From Anaerolinea sp. (lineage in GTDB: Bacteria > Chloroflexota > Anaerolineae > Anaerolineales > Anaerolineaceae), in the NCBI GenBank assembly GCA_013824865.1, contig PNON01000018.1:1-43285 (forward strand): a DNA stretch of 43,285 nucleotides, read 5' to 3'. The notes beneath the pieces are model-generated. The model made no database searches and was not told the DNA's origin. It saw only the letters and a list, made by a program, of their open reading frames with translations. Below, piece by piece: positions 13,246-21,965 of this stretch (position 1 is its first letter; every line of letters begins with the position of its first letter). Position numbers and translations under genes: made by a program.

Positions 13246-13386
13246 TTATTCTCCAACCCAACGCCTCCCTCCTCGCTTGCGGGTATGCCCTAAAGGGTGC
13301 AAGCTAAGCGACCGTCGACGCTTCGACAAGCTCAGCGCACAGGAACCGGAGGGAGGCCGGGGGGACATATCAATCCACGAGGTGAA

Positions 13387-13794
13387 ATGAGCGAACCAGA
13401 CATTAACGAAAATCCGCAGCCGCGCCGGCGGGGAGCGCCGGAAGGCAACCTGAATGCACTCAAGCACGGCTTTTACTCGCGCCGCTTCCGCAACGGGGAG
13501 CTGGACGACCTGATGCGCCAGCCGACGGAAGCCCTGCAGGACGAGATCGCCATGCTGAGGATCATCAACCGGCGGGTGGTGGATATGGCCGAGGAAGGAA
13601 AGAGCGCGGACGAGATTTTGGAGTTCTACAACTTCATCGCGCTCACCAGCATGCGCCTTTCCACCCTTTTGCGGACGCAGAAGCTGTTACTGACCAGCGA
13701 TAAGACGGCCAATGACCTGCTGACCGCGTTGGAGAAGGTGATCGACGAGACGCTGGCCAAAAAGGGCTGGGCCGGCGCGCTATCCGCCGGGTGA
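13387..13794 (+). CDS. Terminase small subunit-like phage protein
   Basis: 135 residues. It opens with a basic stretch RRRGAPEGNLNALKHGFYSR, a hallmark of small proteins placed directly before large terminases (GNxNAxKHG(F/L)YS), then helices (ELDDLMRQPTEALQDEIAML). ATG 13387 has GAGGTGA just upstream; the frame is open further 5' but through dispersed-repeat DNA. First gene after the SOS-type promoter. The DNA-recognition role in packaging is inferred from family and position. Confidence 0.7.
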   Translation: MSEPDINENPQPRRRGAPEGNLNALKHGFYSRRFRNGELDDLMRQPTEALQDEIAMLRIINRRVVDMAEEGKSADEILEFYNFIALTSMRLSTLLRTQKLLLTSDKTANDLLTALEKVIDETLAKKGWAGALSAG

Positions 13795-13804
13795 GGGAGC
13801 CGAT

Positions 13805-14101
13805 ATGGAAGAATTCGATGCCATGAATGCCAGCCTGATCGCGGAGCGCCTGCGCCGGGCGGTGGACCTGCTGGACGGGCGTTACACCCGCCTGGAAAGC
13901 GAGCAGAGCTACCGCATCCAGTTGATGCTGCAGCGCATTGAAGGGCTGGAAAAGAGCCAGGCTGACCAGGAGGCGCGCTTGAGGGCGGTGGCGGACGGCG
14001 TCATCCGCCTGAACACGCAGGGCTCGCTGGCGGCAGTCGGGCAGAGCATGCTCTCGCTGATATTGGCGGCGGTGGCGGCATGGATCGGGGCGCGGCGATG
14101 A
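13805..14101 (+). CDS. Coiled-coil plus membrane-helix protein (XhlA-like)
   Basis: 98 residues. Residues about 10-65 are a charged coiled coil (RLRRAVDLLDGRYTRLESEQ and on to RIEGLEKSQADQEARL), followed by one C-terminal membrane helix (SMLSLILAAVAAWIGARR). This layout is that of XhlA/hemolysin-type phage lysis accessory proteins. It sits between the TerS-like gene and TerL, overlapping the TerL start by 4 bp (ATGA). A lysis role is inferred from shape only. Confidence 0.6.
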   Translation: MEEFDAMNASLIAERLRRAVDLLDGRYTRLESEQSYRIQLMLQRIEGLEKSQADQEARLRAVADGVIRLNTQGSLAAVGQSMLSLILAAVAAWIGARR

Positions 14102-15636
14102 CGGTGGAACCGGGCGAGCTGGAGGAGTATCTGCGCCAGGCGCTGGCCGACCCGTGCGCCTTCTCGCGGCTGAGCGCGGGCATGCATCTGCGCGGTTATC
14201 AGCAGGAGGTGGCGCAGGCGGTGATCGACTCGGTGCTGTACGGTCGCGGGCTGAGCTTTGTGGTCATGTTCCCGCGCCAGTCCGGCAAGAACGAACTGCA
14301 GGCGCATCTGGAAGCCTACCTGCTGACCCTGCTTTCGCGTTCCGATTGCGAGATGGTCAAGATCAGCCCGACCTGGAAACCGCAGAGCCAGAACGCCATG
14401 CGCCGCCTGGAGCGGGTATTAAAGAAAGGGCTGGTGACACGCTCACTGTGGGAAAAAGAGAGCGGCTACATCTACCGGGTGGGGCGGGCGAACATTTACT
14501 TCTTTTCGGGTGAGCCGCAGGCCAATATCGTCGGGGCGACCGCATCCACGCTGCTGGAAGTGGATGAAGCCCAGGATGTGAAGATCGAAAAGTACGACCA
14601 CGACATTGCACCGATGGCGGCCAGCACCAATGCCACCCGTGTATTCTGGGGTACCGCCTGGACGGGGCAGACGTTGCTGGCGCGCGAACTGCGCTCTGCC
14701 AGGCAGTTGGAACGGGCGGATGGCATCCGGCGCACGTTTGTCATTGACGCAGACCGGGTGGCGCAGGACCTGCCAGCGTATGCCCATTTTGTGCGCGAAC
14801 AGGTGCTGAAGCACGGGCGGATGAATCCCATCGTGCGCTCACAGTTCTACTCGGAAGAAGTGGAAGCTGAAGCGGGCATGTTCCCGGCTGAGCGCCAGGC
14901 CATGATGCACGGCAATCATCCAGCACGCGAGGTGCCATTGCCCGGCAGATTGTATGCCTTTTTGTTGGATGTGGGCGGCGAGCAGGGCGAGGGCGGCGCC
15001 TTCCCGGATACGGGTCTGTTGGAGATCGGGGCGGTCAAGCGCGATTCGACTGCCTTGACAGTGGTGGAGATCGACATGGCCACGCTGGATGACCCGGTGA
15101 TCAAGGCGCCGACTTACCGGGTGACGAACCGGCGGCTGTGGACAGGCGCAAATCATACCCGCATTTATGCCGAGTTATTGGCTTTGGCGGAGAGCTGGAA
15201 GCCCAGGCGCATCATCGTGGATGCCACCGGCATCGGTGCCGGGCTGGCTTCCTTTTTACAGAAGGCGCTGGGTGGGCGGGTGGTGCCTTTTATTTTCACT
15301 GCCGCTTCGAAGAGCGCTCTGGGTTGGAACTTTCTATCGTTGTGCGATACCGGGCGCTTCAAAGACCATGCCCGGGACGGCTCGAAATTGCAGGCGGTGT
15401 TCTGGCAGCAGGCGGAGTTGTGCCAGATGGAGGTGGCGGAGGGAGCCAGCCACGGGCTGCGCTGGGGTGTGCCGGATGGGACGAAGGATCCGTCCAACGG
15501 GCAACCGGTGCATGACGACCTGCTCATTTCCGCGGCAATGTGCGCCCTGCTGGATGAGGTGAAGTGGGCTTCGGGGGGCGGGCAGGGCATCATCCGTGGG
15601 CGCGATCCACTGGAGGAAATGGGGAAGGGATTTTGA
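14098..15636 (+). CDS. terL: Phage terminase large subunit
   Basis: 512 residues from ATG 14098 (ATGA overlap with the previous stop). ATPase: Walker A PRQSGKN (59-65), Walker B LLEVDEAQ (Asp156, Glu157), motif III VFWGTAW. Nuclease: RNase H-like Asp residues in FLLDVGG, IIVDATGIGAGL and the C-terminal HDDLLISAA. All motifs needed for DNA translocation and cutting are present, so it should be functional. GC-rich and consistent with neighbouring phage genes. Confidence 0.9.
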   Translation: MTVEPGELEEYLRQALADPCAFSRLSAGMHLRGYQQEVAQAVIDSVLYGRGLSFVVMFPRQSGKNELQAHLEAYLLTLLSRSDCEMVKISPTWKPQSQNAMRRLERVLKKGLVTRSLWEKESGYIYRVGRANIYFFSGEPQANIVGATASTLLEVDEAQDVKIEKYDHDIAPMAASTNATRVFWGTAWTGQTLLARELRSARQLERADGIRRTFVIDADRVAQDLPAYAHFVREQVLKHGRMNPIVRSQFYSEEVEAEAGMFPAERQAMMHGNHPAREVPLPGRLYAFLLDVGGEQGEGGAFPDTGLLEIGAVKRDSTALTVVEIDMATLDDPVIKAPTYRVTNRRLWTGANHTRIYAELLALAESWKPRRIIVDATGIGAGLASFLQKALGGRVVPFIFTAASKSALGWNFLSLCDTGRFKDHARDGSKLQAVFWQQAELCQMEVAEGASHGLRWGVPDGTKDPSNGQPVHDDLLISAAMCALLDEVKWASGGGQGIIRGRDPLEEMGKGF

Positions 15637-15642
15637 GTTTGT

Positions 15643-15857
15643 TGTCATCCTGAACGAAGTGAAGGATCTCTGAATAAAGCGCAGAGATGCTTCGTTGCAC
15701 TCAGCATGACAGACAAAGGTTGTGTCATGCTAGCGGAGCGATCGCGAAGCATCCCCCTGCGGGAAGCATCTCTGCCGATGGAAGGAGAGACCCTTCGTTC
15801 CTCAGGGTGACAGATAAAAACAGTGTCATCGCGAGGAGGAACGACGAAGCGATCTCA
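15643..15857. repeat. Cluster of dispersed inverted repeats in the terL-portal gap
   Basis: Three elements lie side by side: TGTCATCCTGAACG...CAGCATGACA (15643-15711), TGTCATGCTAGCGG...CAGGGTGACA (15723-15812) and TGTCATCGCGAGGAGG...AGCGATCTCA (15824-15857). The remaining gap to 16019 holds CTTCGACA/ACAAGCTCAG-type repeats and no gene. Confidence 0.75.
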
Positions 15858-16019
15858 TAGTGTGAAGATAGAGATTGCTTCAGCTAACCCTTCGACATCC
15901 CTCGACTCTTCTACAAGCTCAGAGATCGAGACAGAAGGCTCAGGGATCGCCTACCCTACAGGCACGATGTCGCATATCATCCCGGTTCTTTCGGGTAAGA
16001 CAAAAGGAAAGAATTATTT

Positions 16020-17303
16020 ATGAATGTAATTTCGAGATTATTGACACGGAAACAGAATAAACCGCAGCGGACCAAGCTGGCAGTATCCATCAATGACGGC
16101 TTTATCGAGCGGCCGGCCGGGGGTGACATGGCGCGCGACCGCTACACCGGTGACCGCATGGAGATCCTGCGCCAGTCGCTGGAAGCCTGGCAGACCAATC
16201 CGCTGGCGCGCCGCATCGTCGAGCTGACCAGCCAGTATGTGGTGGGCGGCGGGGTGAGCATCAGCAGCGCGCACCCGGGGACGGATGAATTCATCCGCCA
16301 GTGGTGGAATCATCCATTGAACCGCATGGACGTGCGCTGTACCGAATGGTGCGAGGAACTATCCCGTTCAGGCGAGCTGTTCATACTCATCTCCACCGGT
16401 GCAGACGGGATGAGCTACCTGCGCGCGGTGCCGGCGGTGCAGATCAAAGAGATCGTCCCCTTGGAGAACGACCTTGAGCAGGAATTGGAGTTCATTGAAT
16501 ACCCCGGGGTGGGCAGCGAAGAACGCCATTGGAAAGCCTGGGGGGCTGTCGGCGAGGAGTTGCCCTTCCAACCGGTGATGCGCCATTACGCCATCAACCG
16601 ACCGGTGGGCGCGCTGCACGGGGAATCGGACCTGGCGCCGCTGCTGCGCTGGCTGGCGCGTTACTCCGCCTGGCTGGAAGACCGCGTCCGCCTGAACCGC
16701 TACCGGCAGGCATTCATGTACCAGGTGAAGGCAGCCTTCACATCCGAGCAGGAACGCATGAATCGTCAGCAGGCCTTGAATGCCGCCCCGCCCAATCCGG
16801 GCTCCATCCTGGTGACGGACGAGAGCGAGACCTGGAGCGTGATCCAGCCGCAGTTGGCATCACAGGAGGCCGGTGAAGACGGGCTGGCGGTCAAACGGAT
16901 GGTGGCAGCCGGGGCGGGCATCCCGTTGCACTTTTTAGCGGAGCCGGAGGGTGCCACCCGCACCACTGCAGAGTTCGCTGGCGGACCCACTTTTAGGCGC
17001 TTTGAACAGCGGCAACGCTTTTTCCTGTGGATGCTGGAAGATTTAACACGCATCGTACTGATCCGCAAAGCACAGGTTAATCGAAGGGTCAAAGCCGACG
17101 CGCTGCTTTCTGTGCGTGGCGCGGATATTTCCAACCGGGATAATGGCGCGCTGGCGGAGGCTGCCGGGCAGATCGTGACAGCTTTCCTGCCGCTGGTGGA
17201 GCGCGGTCTGGTGGATGATGCCGAGCTTCTGCGCCTGGCTTACCGTTTTGCGGGAGAAGTGTATGGGAAGAGCGGAGATTCGCAAATGGAGAAAAGTGCT
17301 TAG
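16020..17303 (+). CDS. Phage portal protein
   Basis: 427 residues placed between TerL and the capsid gene. The early region DRMEILRQSLEAWQTNPLAR, RIVELTSQYVVGGGVSI and the wing-like section (WCEELSRSGELFILIST, YLRAVPAVQIKEI) match portal proteins that form the dodecameric head vertex and DNA channel. Length fits the family. AAGGAAAG about 9 bases upstream serves ATG 16020. Intact despite the repeat-filled gap before it. Confidence 0.8.
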   Translation: MNVISRLLTRKQNKPQRTKLAVSINDGFIERPAGGDMARDRYTGDRMEILRQSLEAWQTNPLARRIVELTSQYVVGGGVSISSAHPGTDEFIRQWWNHPLNRMDVRCTEWCEELSRSGELFILISTGADGMSYLRAVPAVQIKEIVPLENDLEQELEFIEYPGVGSEERHWKAWGAVGEELPFQPVMRHYAINRPVGALHGESDLAPLLRWLARYSAWLEDRVRLNRYRQAFMYQVKAAFTSEQERMNRQQALNAAPPNPGSILVTDESETWSVIQPQLASQEAGEDGLAVKRMVAAGAGIPLHFLAEPEGATRTTAEFAGGPTFRRFEQRQRFFLWMLEDLTRIVLIRKAQVNRRVKADALLSVRGADISNRDNGALAEAAGQIVTAFLPLVERGLVDDAELLRLAYRFAGEVYGKSGDSQMEKSA

Positions 17304-17404
17304 TTGATAAGTGAATTTTTGAGGAGGAAATTGTGCCCCGCGAGTGGTGAGCTTGTCGAACCATGCGGGGCAGGTTTTCCCCTCTCCCAAAAGGGAGAGG
17401 AATA
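17304..17404 (+). other. Repeat-filled gap with an orphan ribosome binding site
   Basis: GAGGAGG at 17322-17328 precedes GTG 17333, whose frame stops after five codons inside a hairpin repeat (GCCCCGC...GCGGGGC, enclosing GAGCTTGTCGAA). A second hairpin CCTCTCCC-AAAA-GGGAGAGG (17382-17401) abuts the next start. It looks as if repeats landed between the original ribosome binding site and the capsid gene. Confidence 0.5.
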
Positions 17405-19396
17405 ATGATTGAAAGGAGGTATATGGAAGATCAACATCGTGAGTGGTTTGAAGTGCGGTATGGATTTCAGGCAGCTGTAGGGCAGCCAGGCTTTGAGATC
17501 GTGGCCATCACCAGTGGTCAGGGAAATGGCTGGTTGTTCACACCGGCCGCATTACGGGCATCGTTGGCGTTGTGGGAGGGTGTGGAGAGCTATATTGACC
17601 ACGCCCATCAACCTGGTTGGAATCGTTCGGTGCGTGACCTGGCTGGAACCTGCCATTCTCCCGTATGGGATGAAAGCGCGCAGGGCATCCGCCTGGAGAT
17701 TCAGCCAGCGGGGCCAGGCGCAGATCTGTTGACCAGGCTGGGGGAGGAATGGCTGGCGAGATCTGGCCAGCGTAGTGATATGGGCTTTTCAGCGGATATA
17801 AGTTTTACCGCCAGCGGGAATGAGGTGCAAGAGATCATCAAAGTGCATTCGCTGGATTTGGTGATGAAACCGGCCCGCGGCGGCAGGTTCGTCCGCAGGA
17901 TCGTAAATCAAAATAATGAAGGAGGAGTGATGGAAGAAGAGAAGAGCGAGAAGGAGCAAAGCCTGCAGAAGATGGAAGCGGCCCAGCAGGCGCAGAATCG
18001 GGTGAGGGAACAGCGCGCTCAAATGGCGGGAGACCAGAAGCTGGTGAACGTCGTGCCGGAAGTTTTCCAGGTGCAGATGTGCAGCATGCTGCTGGAGAGC
18101 ACTCTCGCCACCGCAAAACTGCCGGAAGCCATTGGTACACGCATCCGCCGTAATTTTAGCGGCAAAGTGTTTGAGCCGGCGGAGCTGACCCTGGCTGTGG
18201 AAGATGGACGCGCGCTGGCTGCTGAGTTGGCGGGCGGCAGCGTGGTGAAGGGTGGGCGGCTGGAGCGGATGTTCGACACCCGCGATCAACTGCAGGCGGC
18301 CTGCGACGACCTGTTGGGGGCAGAGCGGGAGAAAGGCACCGAGAATCTGCGCCCGGCTCGCCTTAGTGGTATTCGCGAGTTGTACCTGATGCTGACCGGG
18401 GATGACGAGCTGCATGGTGGTTACCACCCCGAGCGGCTGCGTCTTTCCACCACCACCGATTTTACCGGGCTGGTGAAGAACTCTCTGAACAAGATCGTTG
18501 CCAACCGCTGGGAGGAGTTGGGGCACGCGGGCTATGATTGGTGGCAGCGCATTGTCAGTGTGGAGCATTTCAACACCCTCAACCAGATCACCGGTACATT
18601 GGTGGGAACGGTCGGATCCCTGCCGGAAGTGGCGGAAGGCGCGGCTTACACCGAGCTGGTGGTGGGTGACAGCCCGGAGACCGCTGACTGGAAGAAGTAT
18701 GGCGGTTACATCCCGCTGACACTGGAACTGATCGACCGGGACGAAACCCGCAAGCTGCGGGCTTACCCGCGCGAGCTGGCATCCGCCGGACTGCGCAAGA
18801 TCAGCGCGTTGGTGGCAGCGTTATTCACCCAAAACAGCGGCACCGGTCCGACCCTGGCGGATACGGGCGCCCTGTTCAACAACACCGCGGTAACCACTGC
18901 TGGCGGGCACAAGAACCTGCTCACCGGTGCAATTTCCGCCGCTGAATGGGAGACGGTCAGCACAGCCATGTATAACCAACCCATGCTGATCAAGAATGCT
19001 GCCGGTGTTTACGGCACCGGTCCGCGCATGGCGGTCAACCCGCGCTTCTGCCTGGTGCCGCGCGCGTTGCAGTTAACGGCAAAGAAGATCCTTTATCCCA
19101 GTTTTGAAAATGCGTCGAATATCACCAGCGAAAACCAGCAGATGGGTCAGCCTGGCGATGTGATCACCGTGCCGGAGTGGACGGATGTCAATGACTGGGC
19201 TGCAGTGTGCGATCCACGCATTGTGCCGGCCATCTTTTTGGGCGAGCGCTTCGGGTTAATGCCGGAGGTGTTCATCGCCGGGGACGAGTTGAGCCCGGCG
19301 GTGTTTACCAACGACGAGCACCGGCTGAAGGTACGCCATTTCCTGGCAATGTGGGTGAACGACTTTAGGCCGCTGCACAAGTCGAACGTGGCGTAG
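17405..19396 (+). CDS. Prohead protease - major capsid protein fusion
   Basis: 663 residues from ATG 17405; ATG 17423 (AAAGGAGGT close upstream) is an equally possible start. Residues about 1-175 resemble a phage prohead protease: VESYIDHAHQPGWNRSVRDLAG with a conserved His, and GFSADISFTA with a candidate serine. A charged helical linker (EEEKSEKEQSLQKMEAAQQA) resembles a scaffold/delta domain. From about residue 340 on (STTTDFTGLVKNSLNKIVAN, GGYIPLTLELIDRDE) it is a major capsid protein of HK97/gpT-like type. Protease, scaffold and capsid in one frame is uncommon. A strong internal start at 17930 would give a separate 488-residue scaffold-capsid product. Confidence 0.8.
   Translation: MIERRYMEDQHREWFEVRYGFQAAVGQPGFEIVAITSGQGNGWLFTPAALRASLALWEGVESYIDHAHQPGWNRSVRDLAGTCHSPVWDESAQGIRLEIQPAGPGADLLTRLGEEWLARSGQRSDMGFSADISFTASGNEVQEIIKVHSLDLVMKPARGGRFVRRIVNQNNEGGVMEEEKSEKEQSLQKMEAAQQAQNRVREQRAQMAGDQKLVNVVPEVFQVQMCSMLLESTLATAKLPEAIGTRIRRNFSGKVFEPAELTLAVEDGRALAAELAGGSVVKGGRLERMFDTRDQLQAACDDLLGAEREKGTENLRPARLSGIRELYLMLTGDDELHGGYHPERLRLSTTTDFTGLVKNSLNKIVANRWEELGHAGYDWWQRIVSVEHFNTLNQITGTLVGTVGSLPEVAEGAAYTELVVGDSPETADWKKYGGYIPLTLELIDRDETRKLRAYPRELASAGLRKISALVAALFTQNSGTGPTLADTGALFNNTAVTTAGGHKNLLTGAISAAEWETVSTAMYNQPMLIKNAAGVYGTGPRMAVNPRFCLVPRALQLTAKKILYPSFENASNITSENQQMGQPGDVITVPEWTDVNDWAAVCDPRIVPAIFLGERFGLMPEVFIAGDELSPAVFTNDEHRLKVRHFLAMWVNDFRPLHKSNVA
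17919..17932 (+). promoter_or_regulatory. Internal ribosome binding site and in-frame start inside the fusion gene
   Basis: AAGGAGG (17919-17925) precedes ATG 17930 with 4-5 bases between, stronger than the sites at the gene's own start. ATG 17930 is in the same frame and falls at the protease/scaffold boundary (MEEEKSEKEQ). Confidence 0.75.
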
Positions 19397-19473
19397 GCCC
19401 TCCTGCTTCCCTTCCCCCTTTTCTCAAAAACGGGGGGATTAAAGGGGGCGCAGAGAGCGCAGAGGTAAATCTG

Positions 19474-19548
19474 TGTCATTCCGAACGAAGAGAGGAATCT
19501 TAATGAATGAAAGGCAAGGATCCCAGCCCTGACAGGCTCGGAATGACA
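19474..19548. repeat. Dispersed inverted repeat between capsid and holin-like genes
   Basis: TGTCATTCCGAACGAAGAGA...CTCGGAATGACA, an imperfect palindrome of the HPERSEGS family. Upstream, GGGGGCGCAGAGAGCGCAGA (about 19443-19462) is another dispersed element. Confidence 0.7.
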
Positions 19549-19565
19549 ATTGAAAAAGGAGGAAT

Positions 19566-19973
19566 ATGAATGAGTTATTGAAATCAAGAAAATTCTGGGC
19601 AGCAACCATCGGGCTGCTGGTGGTCATCATCACCGCCATCCTGCCGGGCTTCCCGGATATCGAACAGCCGCTGACGGACGTGGCCCTGCTGGTCAGCGCG
19701 TACATTTTGGGTACCGCCGTGGAAGGGCGGGCTTTGTCTGCGGGTATCGCCTTGCGTGGAGTACTGCGCTCGCGCAAGTTCTGGGCAGCGCTGGCGGGCG
19801 TTGGGGTCATTCTCCTGCGGGCTGCTTTTCCCGGCTTCCCACTGGAGGACGGGCAGCTGACCGCCATCATCATCACCCTGTCCGCCTACATCTTCGGCAC
19901 CGGCGCGGAAGACGGCCTGATTCGCCTGAGCACCGCCTGGATCGGAACCAAAAATGAAAACCCGGCCATCTGA
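19566..19973 (+). CDS. Holin-like membrane protein with internal duplication
   Basis: 135 residues. Two homologous halves: LLKSRKFWAATIGLLVVI...PGFPDIEQPLTDVALLVSAYILGT (about 3-50) and VLRSRKFWAALAGVGVIL...PGFPLEDGQLTAIIITLSAYIFGT (about 65-112), each with two hydrophobic helices. AGGAGG lies just upstream. Position in a phage module together with an endolysin suggests a holin, though the order (before connector and lysin) is not decisive. The next gene starts 20 bases before its stop. Confidence 0.65.
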   Translation: MNELLKSRKFWAATIGLLVVIITAILPGFPDIEQPLTDVALLVSAYILGTAVEGRALSAGIALRGVLRSRKFWAALAGVGVILLRAAFPGFPLEDGQLTAIIITLSAYIFGTGAEDGLIRLSTAWIGTKNENPAI

Positions 19974-20202
19974 GCAGCACCCAGACCGGCAGCACAACCT
20001 TCCCCGCGGTAATCCCGCGGGGAAGGCAACTGGTGAAGGCGAAGCGCTGGCGCGCCATGCGGCAAAAAAAGCGGGCTTCCCGTTTGAAAGCCTGCTGGAT
20101 TGGAAGGTCTACCCGGAATGGGTGGTTCTCATCGCCGCGGACGGCCGCAAGCGTGAAGTACCCAATACCGGGCTGAATGGCAATATTAAGGAGGAAGCAT
20201 GA
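19954..20202 (+). CDS. Small phage protein of unknown function
   Basis: 82 residues. Charged N-terminus (KTRPSEQHPDRQHNLPRGNP), then KKAGFPFESLLDWKVYPEWVVLIAADGRKR, which looks like a small folded module. It overlaps the previous gene by 20 nt and the next by 4 nt (ATGA), so it is part of a coupled gene string. Not recognised; coding status rests on overlap spacing and codon quality. Confidence 0.6.
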   Translation: MKTRPSEQHPDRQHNLPRGNPAGKATGEGEALARHAAKKAGFPFESLLDWKVYPEWVVLIAADGRKREVPNTGLNGNIKEEA

Positions 20203-20612
20203 CCACATTGATTGAGATCGAAGATCGGGTCTCCACCCTGCTGCTGGATATGACCCACCTGAATTTCACGGTGGATATCATTGCCGAAGGCATCCGCCAG
20301 GCGTTGATGGAGTACAGCAAAGCCAGCGGGCAGGCAGAAACCCTCGCCGGGCTGGATGGCGCGGTCAGCACCACCCTGCCTGAACAGGACAGCGGCATGA
20401 TCGTGCTCGGGGCAGCCGGCTTCATTGCATCCGCCAAGGGGGTGGACCGCAAGGAGAGTTTCAACCTGGACGGTCAGATCGCCCCTCAGGTGGCTCAATT
20501 GGGGGAACGCTTCCTGGCCCGCTTCCAGGCGTTGATCCTGACCGTGCGATGTGACCGCATGCGTTCCCCGGAGGTTCAAGCCTGGGGAGCAGGTTGGCCG
20601 TTGATTTTGTAA
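20199..20612 (+). CDS. Head-tail connector-like phage protein
   Basis: 137 residues, helical: LIEIEDRVSTLLLDMTHLNF, VDIIAEGIRQALMEYSKA, FLARFQALILTVRCDRMRSP. Small helical proteins starting with a short acidic helix and placed after the capsid gene are usually head-completion/connector proteins that form a ring below the portal. Its start overlaps the previous stop; the ribosome binding site AAGGAGG is at about 20188-20194. Assigned by position and shape, not by a diagnostic motif. Confidence 0.55.
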   Translation: MTTLIEIEDRVSTLLLDMTHLNFTVDIIAEGIRQALMEYSKASGQAETLAGLDGAVSTTLPEQDSGMIVLGAAGFIASAKGVDRKESFNLDGQIAPQVAQLGERFLARFQALILTVRCDRMRSPEVQAWGAGWPLIL

Positions 20613-20619
20613 GGAGAAA

Positions 20620-21444
20620 ATGATGATGCTGGGAATAGATGTATCTCACTATGACGATAAAGTGGACTGGCCGCTGCTGGCTGGTTCAGGCGTGGCCTTC
20701 GCCATTGCCAAGGTAAGCCAGGGCGATTACTACCGCGATGATAAATGCAAGCTTCACCTGGCCGGGGCGGGTGCCGCCGGGATGCATGCCGGCATCTACC
20801 ACTGGGTGGATCCGCAATGCAGCGCGCAACGGCAGGTGAACTTCCTGCTGGAGTCCGCACATGGGCTGAATTACCAGTTCATCTGTCTGGATGTGGAGCA
20901 GCACGCGCCCTGGCTGGTGGCCTATCCTGCCAAGCCCTTACCGAAGAAAGCCAGGGGCAAGCCTGGTCAGAAAAATAATTGGATCAGAAAGCAGGCAGCG
21001 GTATCGGTCAATTTCTCGCCTCGGCAGATCAGCGACTGCGCCGAGAAGATGGCCCAACTGCTACATGCGCGGGCGGAACTGCCGCTGGTCATCTACACCC
21101 GGGTCAGCTTCATCGTGGAGTATGCCCGACCGATGCTGGCATGGTTGAAAGACTACCCGCTGTGGCTGGCGCAATATCCGCTGCTCCCCATGCCGGCCGC
21201 CAGGCTGACCTGGGAAACACTGAATCAGGTGTACCCGCGCCAATCCGCGCCTCTGCTGCCAGCCGGTTGTTCACAGTGGACTTTCTGGCAGTGGAGCGGT
21301 GATCGCCTGAGATTGCCGGGGGTCAGTTCCTGTGTGGATCTCAACTTCTTCAATGGCAGCGCAGCAGAACTGGACGCTTTCCTCGGGAAGCGGAAGGCAT
21401 TTGCTTATGGGGCAGCATCCGAACCGCTGCAAAGGATGGCCTGA
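20620..21444 (+). CDS. GH25-family lysozyme, phage endolysin
   Basis: 274 residues. GIDVSHYDDKVDW (5-17) and FICLDVEQ (88-94) hold the catalytic acids Asp7, Asp91 and Glu93; GIYHWVDP and the C-terminal FWQWSGDRLRLPG...CVDLNFF complete the GH25 barrel. It would cleave the muramic acid-glucosamine bond of peptidoglycan at lysis. No signal peptide, so release would depend on a holin. Three ATG codons in a row follow AAGGAG; ATG 20623 has the best spacing. The next gene starts at the last base of the stop. Confidence 0.9.
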   Translation: MMMLGIDVSHYDDKVDWPLLAGSGVAFAIAKVSQGDYYRDDKCKLHLAGAGAAGMHAGIYHWVDPQCSAQRQVNFLLESAHGLNYQFICLDVEQHAPWLVAYPAKPLPKKARGKPGQKNNWIRKQAAVSVNFSPRQISDCAEKMAQLLHARAELPLVIYTRVSFIVEYARPMLAWLKDYPLWLAQYPLLPMPAARLTWETLNQVYPRQSAPLLPAGCSQWTFWQWSGDRLRLPGVSSCVDLNFFNGSAAELDAFLGKRKAFAYGAASEPLQRMA

Positions 21445-21953
21445 TGGCAGCCATTGGGACGGATTGCGATGTGGTGCTGTTCAACCCAGGTGTGGAGGAG
21501 GGTGCTGGCCTCGGATGCCTGCTGGATAAAAACCGCCTGATGCGTGGGGGTGTGAACGTCTTTCGCTCGGCTTACAAACAGGCGGATGGCAGCTATAAAG
21601 ACAGCCAGGTGGTCACCCTCACCGTGCTGCTGGGCGACGCGTTGACCAACCCGGATGGCTCCATCCATACATCCGGGCGGGCGGAGGAATACGCCCAGCT
21701 TTTCAGCATCCTTAACCTGCGCAGTCAGATCGGGATAATGACCCGGGAGGGTGTGTACAGCGGGCTGTACTCCAACGGGCATTATGCCATCGAAGACCAC
21801 AGCGGCCGCGTCAGCCGCATCACTTTGCAGCTCAGTTCGGAAGGCGACATCTTCGCTCCGGCTGACCGGGACCGCTTCGAGCAGTCGCTGTGGGTGGAAA
21901 GCGATAGCTACGCTGGCAGCATGAGTTGGGACAATTCTTACTGGCGCGCCTGA
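21444..21953 (+). CDS. Phage protein of unknown function (putative structural)
   Basis: 169 residues. Gly/Ser-rich soluble protein (FNPGVEEGAGLGCLLDKNRL, ITLQLSSEGDIFAPADRDRF, SLWVESDSYAGSMSWDNSYW). TGATG junction with the endolysin gene shows translational coupling. No recognised domain. The composition and position before a repeat-like beta protein suggest a virion surface or tail-end component. Confidence 0.6.
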   Translation: MAAIGTDCDVVLFNPGVEEGAGLGCLLDKNRLMRGGVNVFRSAYKQADGSYKDSQVVTLTVLLGDALTNPDGSIHTSGRAEEYAQLFSILNLRSQIGIMTREGVYSGLYSNGHYAIEDHSGRVSRITLQLSSEGDIFAPADRDRFEQSLWVESDSYAGSMSWDNSYWRA

Positions 21954-21965
21954 AAGGAGATCAAT

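Noticed and set aside
13297-13386. Upstream extension of the TerS-like protein
   Set aside because: The sequence is a dispersed repeat (CTTCGACAAGCTCAG) and the ribosome binding site GAGGTGA is directly before ATG 13387.
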